A DNA stretch of 22,796 bases from CAZGLR01 sp964526635 (lineage in GTDB: Bacteria; Zixibacteria; MSB-5A5; GN15; JAAZOE01), in assembly GCA_964526635.1 (NCBI GenBank), contig CAZGLR010000051.1, positions 1-22,796 of the forward strand. The letters run 5' to 3'. Positions within the stretch are counted from its first letter, which is position 1. Every line of letters begins with the position of its first letter. The notes beneath the pieces were generated by a model that was given only the letters and a program-made list of their open reading frames with translations, made no database searches and was not told the origin of the DNA. Positions 8,517-16,052 of this stretch are shown one piece after another. A program made the translations under genes and the position numbers.

Positions 8517-9437
8517 ATGGCGGATTCCACCAGACCAACAGACTACTGGCAACGGCGCCTTGAGGCTTTCATCCACAGCCTCGCTATTGAAGAGGGCCTT
8601 TCGGATAATACCCTCTCTGCCTATCGCCGAGATTTGTCCGATTTCCTCAGACACGCCGGCCGTCAAGTATCCGAAAAACTGACCAAACAGGCAATAATTT
8701 CATATCTCAATGACCTCTATACCCTGGGTATCGCCCCGGCGACAATCAATCGCCGTCTGTCGGCCATCAAGAAATTTGCCGGTTTTATCTCTGATCCCGA
8801 TCTAAATTCCCATACTATCAAGGGCCCCCGGCTCAAACGAAAACTTCCGGTGGTTCTTTCTGTTTCGGAAGTTGAGAAGATACTGGCAATACCCGATAAC
8901 ACAGATAAGCATGGTATCAGGGATCGGGCTATTCTGGAAACGCTGTATGCTTCCGGTATGCGCATATCGGAGCTGATTACACTTGACGTCTCGGTCTACG
9001 TACCTGAAATCGCTTATCTCATGGTGACGGGAAAAGGAAATAAAGAACGGCTCGTGCCGCTTGGTCGCTTCGCTATCGAGGCTATCGATACGTACCTCGA
9101 AGACTCGCGGCCTCTTTTGGTACAGGGCAAACCTGACTGTAATCGCCTCTTCGTCACCCAGCAGGGCAAAGGCTTCAGCCGTTCCGGCATGTGGAAACTG
9201 ATTCGCGGATATATTACCAGGGCCGGTATCAATAAAGACGTGACCCCCCATACCTTCCGCCACAGCTTCGCTACTCATCTTCTCGAAGGCGGCGCCGATT
9301 TGAGAATTGTCCAGGAACTCCTGGGCCATGCCAGCATCAACACCACGCAAATCTATACCCATGTCAACCACGAGTATCTGGTGTCGGTGCATCGCCAGTA
9401 TCATCCCCGGGCATATACCACTTCCGGAGACGCCTGA
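8517..9437 (+). CDS. xerD: Tyrosine site-specific recombinase, XerD-like
   Basis: A 306-residue recombinase of typical Xer length. The N-terminal SAM-like DNA-binding domain (about 11-95) contains GLSDNTLSAYRRDL. The catalytic domain carries the full set: Arg149 (YASGMRISEL), Lys173 (TGKGNKERLVPL), His245 and Arg248 (HTFRHSFATHLL), His271 (LGHASINTTQ) and the nucleophile Tyr280 (IYTHV). XerC/XerD resolve chromosome dimers at dif, and the linker text (RLKRKLPVVLSVSEVEKIL) is closer to XerD. Its place in a long housekeeping-like gene run, without flanking repeats or phage genes, argues for a chromosomal Xer rather than an integrase. There is no convincing Shine-Dalgarno upstream. It shares one base with the next start (TGATG). 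No dif-like site was recognised in the window. Confidence 0.92.
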   Translation: MADSTRPTDYWQRRLEAFIHSLAIEEGLSDNTLSAYRRDLSDFLRHAGRQVSEKLTKQAIISYLNDLYTLGIAPATINRRLSAIKKFAGFISDPDLNSHTIKGPRLKRKLPVVLSVSEVEKILAIPDNTDKHGIRDRAILETLYASGMRISELITLDVSVYVPEIAYLMVTGKGNKERLVPLGRFAIEAIDTYLEDSRPLLVQGKPDCNRLFVTQQGKGFSRSGMWKLIRGYITRAGINKDVTPHTFRHSFATHLLEGGADLRIVQELLGHASINTTQIYTHVNHEYLVSVHRQYHPRAYTTSGDA

Positions 9438-10375
9438 TGCTTCATATTGCTGCTCATACCGATGGCGCCTCGGCCGATTACTATCTCAGCCGTATTCTCG
9501 AGGGCGCACCATTTTCCCTGCATCCGTTTCATACCCTGCCGGAGTTGCTGACGCTGGCCCAACGCTATACCCTCGATCTGGTCTATCTGGGTACCACCCG
9601 GCACGAAGAAGAAACAGTCATGCGCATTGTGGAAACTGTTCGTTCGATCAAACAGCATACCTATCTCGCGATTTTGCCGACCATATTGTATCATCCCAAG
9701 CCATCCGACAACACGGTCGTTGCCGCTTATGAAAACGGCGCCGAGGAGGTGTTTCACGAGGAAGTCCCGATCTTCATTTCCAAAGTAAAAACCCGCATGC
9801 TCATCGAACGGTCCATTCGCGATCTTTCGGTCAATCCCTCGAGCCGCCTGCCGGGACCCTCGATGATCGAAACCGAAATCGACCGCCAGATAGATCTTAA
9901 ACAACAATTCGCCGTCTGCTATGCCGACCTCGATAATTTCAAGGCCTTCAACGATTTCTATGGCTACTACTATGGCGACCGGGTGATCCGCATGACGGCC
10001 CGCATCATAAAGGATGTTGTCTTCGATCTCTGTCACGAGGGATTTGTGGGCCATATCGGCGGCGATGATTTCGTTTTTATTATCCCGCCCGATCTGGTCA
10101 CGACCATCTGCGAAAACATCATTCGTACTTTCGATGTCATGATTCCATATCGCTACAAGCGGGAAGACCGCAAACGCGGATATATCGATACCAATAGTCG
10201 CCGGGGAGATATCGAGCGCTTCCCGATCATGACTATCTCAATCGCCGTGGTAGTCAACAAGGAAAGCACGTTCGCCCATGTCGGCGAAATGTCGCACATG
10301 CTGGCTGATTTGAAGAAATATACGAAGTCGCTCGAGGGCTCCAACTACATGGTCGAGCGTCGCCAGAAGTATTAA
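9437..10375 (+). CDS. GGDEF-family protein (GGDDF variant) with degenerate receiver-like domain
   Basis: A 312-residue protein. Residues 1-125 resemble a response-regulator receiver fold, but the position expected for the phosphorylated Asp (after DLVYL) is Gly52, so it is probably not phosphorylated. Residues about 155-305 form a GGDEF domain with the metal-binding Asp164 (YADLDNFK), guanine-contact residues Asn172 and Asp181 (AFND, YGD), and the signature GGDDF (208-212) in place of GGDEF/GGEEF. No RxxD inhibitory site is present upstream of the signature. The guanine-binding residues favour c-di-GMP over c-di-AMP/cGAMP if the domain is active. A basic insert (about 239-262) precedes the FPIMTISIAVV strand, as I recall for a deltaproteobacterial subgroup. 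The start overlaps the xerD stop. The gene ends tail-to-tail with the - strand gene. Confidence 0.87.
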   Translation: MLHIAAHTDGASADYYLSRILEGAPFSLHPFHTLPELLTLAQRYTLDLVYLGTTRHEEETVMRIVETVRSIKQHTYLAILPTILYHPKPSDNTVVAAYENGAEEVFHEEVPIFISKVKTRMLIERSIRDLSVNPSSRLPGPSMIETEIDRQIDLKQQFAVCYADLDNFKAFNDFYGYYYGDRVIRMTARIIKDVVFDLCHEGFVGHIGGDDFVFIIPPDLVTTICENIIRTFDVMIPYRYKREDRKRGYIDTNSRRGDIERFPIMTISIAVVVNKESTFAHVGEMSHMLADLKKYTKSLEGSNYMVERRQKY

Positions 10376-12507
10376 TTCCGCAACTGTCGCTGCAATTCAA
10401 TACCCGGTTCAAAAGTTGGATCAATGCGAAGTACTTCCTCGACCTGCTCCCGCGCTGCGGCAATGTTTCCCTGCCGTAAATGCAATAGGGCCAGATTAAA
10501 ATGAGGTTCCAGCGCGTCGGGATCATGGGTTATCGACTGCCGGTAACGCTGGAGCGACGAGGCCGTATCGCCATTGATGAGATAGATATTGCCCCAGTTA
10601 AGATAACCAGGGGCATACGATGGCGCAATCTCCAGCGAACGGCGAAAATAATCAAACGAAGTCGCCGTATCCCCGGCCTGACCATAGAGTACACCCAGCT
10701 TGGTCAGCACGATATGATCACTGGTATCGCGCTGGAGTGCCTCGAGGAAGAAATCCCGTGCCTGGCCCATTTGGCCCGACCGGAGATTGGCTTCTCCGAG
10801 ATTGAACCATGGCTCGCTGTGATCCGGATTCAATCGTGTGGCAATCCGAAGCGAGCGTCCGGCTTCGTCATACCGTCCCAGTTCAAGATAGGCGATTCCC
10901 GCCCCCAGATGGGCCTCGCCATACTTGGGATCAAGTGTTACCGCTCGATTAAACTCGGCCAGCGCCGGTCGCAGTTGCCCCAGTTCCAGGTAGGCCGAGG
11001 CCAGACTATGATGCACTACCGGCGCTCCGGGCGCCAGGTTGACTGCTTCCTGAAAGGCCACGACCGCGCTGTCGTACTGCCCCTGGCGCATATGGGCAAG
11101 CCCCTGATTGTAAGCTGTCTGTGATGGGTTCGAAAAGCCCAGATCAAACAGATTGATGTTCAACAGCACAACCAGCGCGACCACCGCACCGCCCGGCACT
11201 GCCAGTCGCCGCCAGTTACCTGCGCGAATACGCTCGATAATCCACAAAAGCGCCATCGCCGCAAACAGCAGGAGAATCGGAATCAACGCCAGGCGATGTC
11301 GCGCGGTGACCAGAAATAGAATAATTGTCGGAATATAGCCCAGCAGAAACAGGTACAAAAGCGCCAGGTCTTTTCGCCTGCGCCATCCCACCCCCAGTCC
11401 CAGAAGAGCCAGGGGCGCCACCAGGCCAAAAGGAAACTTAACGACAGTATCGAAAACAAGGATAGAGAACAAAAACGAATATTGACGGAACTGATAAATA
11501 TCGGTCTGATCAGAATTTTCAAATCCCGAAAACAAGTACACCAGCTTTCGAAAAGTCAGCCCGATAAAGTCAAAGGGATTCTCGAAAATAAACTGTTTGG
11601 CCTTGTTGGACCAGAAGGCGGAGACCTCCGATGGTTTCAACGCATGTCCCACCTGCGCTTCGGCATATTCGGTCGTTGTCGGAACAAACTCGCTCCATGA
11701 AACACGGGCATCGAGAATAATCTCCGGCATCATCATTGTCAATCCCTCGGCACTGGCATTGTTGCCGAGATATAGATTGATCCCGCCCTGCGATGATATC
11801 AGTACAAAATCATCGGCCACGATGTAATTGCGCACTGTCACCGGTGCAATCGCCAGAGCAGCCCCAATCAGGAATACCACCGCCAGAAACACCGCCCGGG
11901 CCGATGAGACAAGCCTGCGCCGTTCCCAAAACACCCAACCCGCCAGCAGCGGCATCACCAGGAGAATATTGGGCCGGGCGATAGCCGCCAGACCGAAGAT
12001 GAGTCCGATCAATCCCAGTGTTTGCCATTTTTTGTTTTTTCGATGGACGATCAGCAAATACAGCCCGAGTTGGTTGAGGAAGATAAAAATGACAGGAATC
12101 AACAGCATCGTTTCATAGAAGATCAGCATGCCGTACAGCGCATGCGCCGCCGAGGCTATCCGCGCCACTGTCTCAGAAAACAGCCGTCGCCCGAGATTAT
12201 ACGTCAAAACCACCGAAGCGCAGCCGATCAGCGCCTGCAACAATCGTACCCAGAATAACTCCGAACCGGTTACTGCCAGGAAGACAGCCAGCAGGTAGGG
12301 ATACAATGGCCCTCGGAAATAGACCTGATCCCCCCAGAAATTCCCCGCCAGGATACTCTCCGCCCAGCGGAGATTCCAGGCCTCATCGATAATCGGATCA
12401 TAAAAATATGGACTGGATGTGATTTCCAGCAGGTAGGCAAGGCGCAAAATCAGGGCCACCCCGAAAATCAGGATGGCCCAGGTTCTGTGGTCTTTCAGAA
12501 TCTTCAT
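10372..12507 (-). CDS. GT39-like membrane glycosyltransferase fused to C-terminal TPR repeats
   Basis: The ATG at 12507 is preferred: it lies one base after the upstream gene's stop (TGA-T-ATG) and gives MKILKDHRTW directly before the first membrane segment. A longer start at 12546 would add 13 residues inside the neighbour. The protein has 711 residues. Residues 1-455 are polytopic, with the acidic YDPIIDEAWN (Asp41, Glu42) in the first periplasmic loop, RGPLYPY (65-71) and QGGINLYLGNN (about 240-250). These are features of ArnT/PMT-type GT-C enzymes that use polyprenyl-phosphate sugars. Residues about 463-705 form roughly seven TPRs, probably periplasmic. The acceptor is unknown and may be protein or lipid. 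It is the second gene of a two-gene unit with the OPT transporter, and its stop overlaps that of the GGDDF gene by 4 nt. Confidence 0.86.
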   Translation of the reverse strand: MKILKDHRTWAILIFGVALILRLAYLLEITSSPYFYDPIIDEAWNLRWAESILAGNFWGDQVYFRGPLYPYLLAVFLAVTGSELFWVRLLQALIGCASVVLTYNLGRRLFSETVARIASAAHALYGMLIFYETMLLIPVIFIFLNQLGLYLLIVHRKNKKWQTLGLIGLIFGLAAIARPNILLVMPLLAGWVFWERRRLVSSARAVFLAVVFLIGAALAIAPVTVRNYIVADDFVLISSQGGINLYLGNNASAEGLTMMMPEIILDARVSWSEFVPTTTEYAEAQVGHALKPSEVSAFWSNKAKQFIFENPFDFIGLTFRKLVYLFSGFENSDQTDIYQFRQYSFLFSILVFDTVVKFPFGLVAPLALLGLGVGWRRRKDLALLYLFLLGYIPTIILFLVTARHRLALIPILLLFAAMALLWIIERIRAGNWRRLAVPGGAVVALVVLLNINLFDLGFSNPSQTAYNQGLAHMRQGQYDSAVVAFQEAVNLAPGAPVVHHSLASAYLELGQLRPALAEFNRAVTLDPKYGEAHLGAGIAYLELGRYDEAGRSLRIATRLNPDHSEPWFNLGEANLRSGQMGQARDFFLEALQRDTSDHIVLTKLGVLYGQAGDTATSFDYFRRSLEIAPSYAPGYLNWGNIYLINGDTASSLQRYRQSITHDPDALEPHFNLALLHLRQGNIAAAREQVEEVLRIDPTFEPGIELQRQLRN

Positions 12508-12508
12508 A

Positions 12509-14512
12509 TCAAGCGTGCTTGTTGCCGCCGAACGACCGCGCCACAAAATACAATATCAGCGCCAGGGCACCGAACGTGATCAGCGACAGAATCTGGCCGA
12601 ACCAGCCGAAAACAAACGACTCTTCGCCATAGGAGTTATAGAAAATGCTGTATGCCGGAATGCCGGCAATTAATGCCGCCGACAGCACCCCGATCAACGC
12701 ATCGCCCGCGACAAGTCCCGAAGATAAGAGAATACCGCCTTCCTGCCGCTTGGCCCGCCGCACCGAATCGCCGGTGAACTTGCGAATGGCCAGGGCGATC
12801 AGACCGCCGCTCATAATCGGCGTCGAAAGTGACAATGGCAAATACAGGCCGATTGCCACCGGCAGCGAGTTGATACCCAAAAGCTCCACTCCCATCGCGA
12901 AAAACGCTCCGACGATTATCGGTGTCCATGGAATATCACCGCCGATAACTCCTTTGACCAGTGTCGCCATAATATTCGCCTGCGGCGCCTGCAGGGGATC
13001 AGGATGTTCCGGTGAGGCAACAAATCCGAAAGTGTCACCCAGCAGGTACAAAGTGAAGCCCATGGCCAGCGCGGGGAAAAACAGCCCGACAAACTCGGTT
13101 GCCTGCTGCAAACGCGGCGTTGCCCCGAGCAAATATCCGGTTTTTAAATCCTGCGCGATATCACCCGACATACAGACCGCGATACACACTACCGCACCGA
13201 CCGACATGGCCGTGATCATACCTTTGACATCGCTGATTCCAAACGCCAGCAAAATCAGCGACGTCACCAGCAGGGTGAATATCGTCATTCCCGAAACCGG
13301 ATTCGATGATGACCCCACAATACCGACAATTCTGGCCGAGACGACCACGAAGAAAAATCCGAACAATACCGCCAGCATCGCGCCCAGGAAATGCAACTCG
13401 GTATTCGGCAGGGCCCATATCGCCAAGACGATCAGAAACGTCCCGATCAAAACCAGCGACATCGGCAGATCCTGCTGTGTCCGTGGGGTTTGATCAGTTC
13501 TTCCCTTGCCGCGATTGATAATTTGTGATATGCCGGCGCCAAACGAGGCTACGATTGTCGGCAGCGATTTGATCAGCGACATCGTGCCGCCAAAAGCCAC
13601 CGCCCCGACCCCGAGGTACTTGATATAGAAATTCCGGAGTTGCCCGGAATCCATATCGGATAATGGAATATCGCCGGGAGAGATAATCATCCCCGGTATC
13701 TGCTGGCCGATAAAGGCCAGAAGCGGCCCGACCCCCAGATACCCCATAACCGCACCGGCCAGCATCAGAGCGGCGATTCTCGGCCCGATAATATACCCAA
13801 CACCCAACAGCGCCGGGGTGGCGTCGATCCCGAGATAGCCGCCGCGCAGGATACCCTTAAGTTCAAGATGCGGTGATTCGCTCCAGAAACGGCCTATTGT
13901 CATAAATGCTTTATAGACCATACCCAACCCGAGACCCATAAACACTGTCTTGGCCTTGGAGCCGCCCTCATCGCCGGCAGTGATAATTTCGGCACAGGCC
14001 GTACCTTCCGGAAAACGAAGGGTGCCATGCTCCTTATGCACGAGATATTTGCGCAGGGGAATCATGAGTAGAATACCCAGCGAACCGCCTAAAAACGCCA
14101 TCCAGAATATTTGCATCTTGGATATTTCATAGGTATAGCCCATCGCTACCATACTGGAATCGGCCGCCCAAATGAAAAACGCCGGGATGGTAAACGTGAT
14201 ACCGGCCGCCAACGATTCACCGGCCGAACCGACTGTCTGGACTATGTTGTTCTCCAGCACGGTCACGCCGCCTCGTCCGAAAAACATACGCAGGATAGCC
14301 ATTGAAATAACCGCCGCCGGAATTGACGCCGAGACAGTCATTCCGAATTTCAAGGCCAGGTAGGCATTGGCCACACCGAATACGACCGAGATAATCGCAC
14401 CCAGCACAAGTGCCTTGATCGTAACCTCAGCGATTTTCTTCTCTGCCGGAACAAATGGAGTGAACTGGTCACCCGGTGACAATGGTTGCTGTTCGTGTTG
14501 ATTTGACGCCAC
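12509..14512 (-). CDS. Oligopeptide transporter, OPT family
   Basis: A 667-residue polytopic inner-membrane protein, the usual length for prokaryotic OPT members. The opening FTPFVPAEKKIAEVTIKALV (about 17-36) and LKFGMTVSASIPAAV, then LRFPEGTACAEI (about 165-176) and SSSNPVSGMTIFTLL (about 401-415) are family hallmarks. OPT proteins import oligopeptides or metal chelates by proton symport; the substrate is not predictable. The chosen start is GTG at 14512, with AAGGAGGA (14523-14516) just upstream. The spacing is short (3-4 nt), and an out-of-frame ATG overlaps the GTG at 14514, which could reduce initiation. The non-coding region beyond it is divergent with the structured leader on the + strand. 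The downstream GT39-TPR gene follows after one base, so the two are almost certainly co-transcribed. Confidence 0.92.
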   Translation of the reverse strand: MASNQHEQQPLSPGDQFTPFVPAEKKIAEVTIKALVLGAIISVVFGVANAYLALKFGMTVSASIPAAVISMAILRMFFGRGGVTVLENNIVQTVGSAGESLAAGITFTIPAFFIWAADSSMVAMGYTYEISKMQIFWMAFLGGSLGILLMIPLRKYLVHKEHGTLRFPEGTACAEIITAGDEGGSKAKTVFMGLGLGMVYKAFMTIGRFWSESPHLELKGILRGGYLGIDATPALLGVGYIIGPRIAALMLAGAVMGYLGVGPLLAFIGQQIPGMIISPGDIPLSDMDSGQLRNFYIKYLGVGAVAFGGTMSLIKSLPTIVASFGAGISQIINRGKGRTDQTPRTQQDLPMSLVLIGTFLIVLAIWALPNTELHFLGAMLAVLFGFFFVVVSARIVGIVGSSSNPVSGMTIFTLLVTSLILLAFGISDVKGMITAMSVGAVVCIAVCMSGDIAQDLKTGYLLGATPRLQQATEFVGLFFPALAMGFTLYLLGDTFGFVASPEHPDPLQAPQANIMATLVKGVIGGDIPWTPIIVGAFFAMGVELLGINSLPVAIGLYLPLSLSTPIMSGGLIALAIRKFTGDSVRRAKRQEGGILLSSGLVAGDALIGVLSAALIAGIPAYSIFYNSYGEESFVFGWFGQILSLITFGALALILYFVARSFGGNKHA

Positions 14513-14873
14513 ATCTCCTCCTTTGACAGTCCCTTGGGCAGGGGGGAGCTGGTGGATTTTGAATAGCCTAACTTACCCCGGAAGGCATTTTGAGTCAAGG
14601 AAATAGATTGTTCGTGCCCGCTTGAAAAAAAACTGCTATTGCGAAATGCCGACAAAGCATAATCCGAAAGCGAATAGAGATACCCACGATGGGGTAAATC
14701 GCATGCGATTGCCTTAACTTTTTGCGGTTGTGTACGATACAATAATTAGACAATCTCGGATGCGAAATCGTCTTAAACTTACCGGCCCGGTAAAAGGAGT
14801 AAAAAAAAGTTCTATATTTTTTTCATTGCCACGGAACCTTTCGTATATTTTGTGTATAAGTCGATAGGAGGAT
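14513..14873. other. Non-coding divergent intergenic region (upstream part)
   Basis: No credible gene is seen here. The stretch separates the OPT gene (- strand) from the leader of the secreted-protein gene (+ strand). It contains the OPT ribosome-binding sequence, a perfect palindrome at 14697-14710 and an AT-rich tract (about 14800-14860). A -10-like TATAAG at 14855-14860 would place a + strand start near 14867, but no matching -35 box is visible at the usual distance. A 130-codon - strand frame that reads through from the OPT region is a shadow, not a gene. Confidence 0.6.
14697..14710. promoter_or_regulatory. 14-bp perfect palindrome, candidate operator
   Basis: AATCGCATGCGATT is its own reverse complement. 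It lies about 185 bp upstream of the OPT start and about 435 bp upstream of the secreted-protein start, in the divergent region. Perfect palindromes of this size are often dimeric regulator sites. No regulator gene is adjacent, so the assignment is only a candidate. Confidence 0.3.
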
Positions 14874-15010
14874 GGCCTGATATCTGTTCAGGGCCGCATG
14901 GCACTCACTTCCAGAGCACGAATGGAATCGGCTTGAGGATGAGGAACACAGGGTAGAAGCAAGATGCCCTGATGACAAGCCTTTCAGTGAGCACCTTCCC
15001 ACCCCTCATC
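14874..15010 (+). ncRNA. Putative structured 5' leader RNA (hairpin plus three-way junction, possible pseudoknot)
   Basis: By eye the + strand folds into nested, mostly perfect helices. The 5' hairpin pairs 14874-14880 with 14888-14895, with one bulged G. P1 pairs CTCACT 14904-14909 with AGTGAG 14986-14991, extended by GG/CC across a 2x2 internal loop. Inside P1, a small hairpin pairs TCCA 14910-14913 with TGGA 14923-14926. P2 pairs GGCTTG 14930-14935 with CAAGCC 14976-14981, and P3 pairs CAGGGTA 14949-14955 with TGCCCTG 14965-14971. GATGAGG (14938-14944), in the loop between P2 and P3, is complementary over seven bases to CCTCATC (15004-15010) outside P1. That would form a pseudoknot or an alternative helix. 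The start codon of the secreted-protein gene is 121 nt further on. I do not recognise a known riboswitch class. It could also be an independent small RNA. Confidence 0.45.
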
Positions 15011-15114
15011 TGTTATTTGCCGCCTCAGGAGGATATTAACGTAATAAGTAATCCAGTAACTATCGCAACCGTCACATGGAAGTGTCGAGGGGTGCGACTA
15101 ACCCGAATCCTTTG

Positions 15115-15124
15115 AAGGAGGGGG
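15115..15124 (+). promoter_or_regulatory. Strong ribosome-binding site of the secreted-protein gene
   Basis: AAGGAGGGGG ends 7 nt before the ATG at 15132. Just upstream, two mutually exclusive short hairpins are possible (GTCG 15084-15087 with CGAC 15095-15098, or GGGT 15090-15093 with ACCC 15101-15104). Neither covers the Shine-Dalgarno itself. Confidence 0.6.
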
Positions 15125-15131
15125 TAAGGTT

Positions 15132-15956
15132 ATGAAGCGTTTTGTGATCGTCGCAGTGGCAATTTTGCTGATCCCGGCCTTTGCGCTGGCAGCAGACAGC
15201 AAGGTCTCGCTCAACGCTCAGGTTCAGACACTCTCACTCGATCGGGCGGTCGATGAAATCGCCGTGCCGCTCTACGTGAGCCATGTTGATAACCTGATGG
15301 CTATGGACATTCCGCTCGGGTTTACCGAAGGTGCTGAACTTGTGCGCGTCGAATGGTCCGAGATGGCCGAAGATTATGAAATGACCCTGGCTAACATCGA
15401 CAACGAAAATCACCGCGTGTTCATCGGTGTTATCACCATGGTCAGTTCCGCCCGTCCCGACCTGAAAGCATCTGAGGGCCCGCTGGCTCATCTGGTCTTC
15501 AAGAAGGACGCGGTCGCCGACAATGTTGAATTCTGGCCGATTGAAACCGAAAACCCGCATCATTCGCTGAAGTTCTATTACAACGATTACAGCAGCGGGC
15601 AGCCGGTTGTCAAAGCGGTGGAACCGGAAGTGTCGTCCTCGACTATTCCGACCAACTCAACCGCAGACATTCTCCCGGATGCCTATGGACTCTCCCAGAA
15701 CTCACCGAATCCGTTCAACCCCGTGACCTCGATCAAATATGCGGTCAAGGCCGACGGCCAGGTGAATGTGAACGTCTTCAACGTGCTCGGACAGAATGTC
15801 AGGACGCTCGTCGATCAGTATCAGCCGGCCGGTGCCTATGAAGTGGTTTGGGATGGTACCGATAACGCCGGGCAGACCACTGCCAGTGGTATCTACTTCT
15901 ATCGCATTAAGGTCAACGATTTCTCCGAGACCAAGAAAATGGTACTGATGAAGTAA
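15132..15956 (+). CDS. Secreted protein with cohesin-like domain and FlgD-like C-terminal sorting domain
   Basis: A 274-residue protein. An N-terminal signal peptide (MKRFVIVAVAILLIPAFALA) has probable cleavage after Ala20. Residues about 25-150 form a beta-rich domain resembling cohesin-like modules (alternating strands such as EIAVPLYVSHVDNLMAMDIPL and a final GPLAHLVFKK). A Ser/Thr/Pro-rich linker (about 163-180) follows. Residues about 186-274 are the FlgD-like/type IX-style sorting domain: LSQNSPNPFNPVTSIKYAV, VFNVLGQNVRTLV, GAYEVVWDGTDNAGQ, SGIYFYRIK and the terminal TKKMVLMK. Such domains direct secretion or surface attachment in FCB-group bacteria. The small size and short ligand domain suggest an abundant surface or matrix protein rather than an enzyme (inference). 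It has its own long leader and a strong terminator, so it is monocistronic. Confidence 0.88.
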   Translation: MKRFVIVAVAILLIPAFALAADSKVSLNAQVQTLSLDRAVDEIAVPLYVSHVDNLMAMDIPLGFTEGAELVRVEWSEMAEDYEMTLANIDNENHRVFIGVITMVSSARPDLKASEGPLAHLVFKKDAVADNVEFWPIETENPHHSLKFYYNDYSSGQPVVKAVEPEVSSSTIPTNSTADILPDAYGLSQNSPNPFNPVTSIKYAVKADGQVNVNVFNVLGQNVRTLVDQYQPAGAYEVVWDGTDNAGQTTASGIYFYRIKVNDFSETKKMVLMK

Positions 15957-16017
15957 AAAATCGGGTCGTAATTTGCCACAACGCGATTACGCGCTCTCCA
16001 AAATACTGCTAACGATG

Positions 16018-16052
16018 AGTCCCCCGGACTACCCGCCCGGGGGACTTTTTTT
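16018..16052 (+). terminator. Rho-independent terminator after the secreted-protein gene
   Basis: A perfect 10-bp GC-rich stem pairs AGTCCCCCGG (16018-16027) with CCGGGGGACT (16037-16046). It has a 9-nt loop and is followed by an uninterrupted run of seven T (16046-16052). It lies about 60 nt after the stop codon. Confidence 0.92.

Noticed and set aside
12508..12546. Upstream start for the GT39-TPR gene (13 extra residues)
   Set aside because: It would overlap the OPT coding region by 38 bp and put a polar MWRGRSAATST stretch before the first helix; the ATG one base after the OPT stop fits better.
12645..13493. 282-codon open frame on the + strand opposite the OPT gene
   Set aside because: The - strand OPT frame contains several family motifs; the + frame is a Pro/Ser/Thr-rich shadow.
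14898..14936. Possible 12-codon leader peptide inside the structured leader (start ATG 14898)
   Set aside because: There is no Shine-Dalgarno in front of it, no run of a regulatory amino acid, and it lies within the proposed helices.
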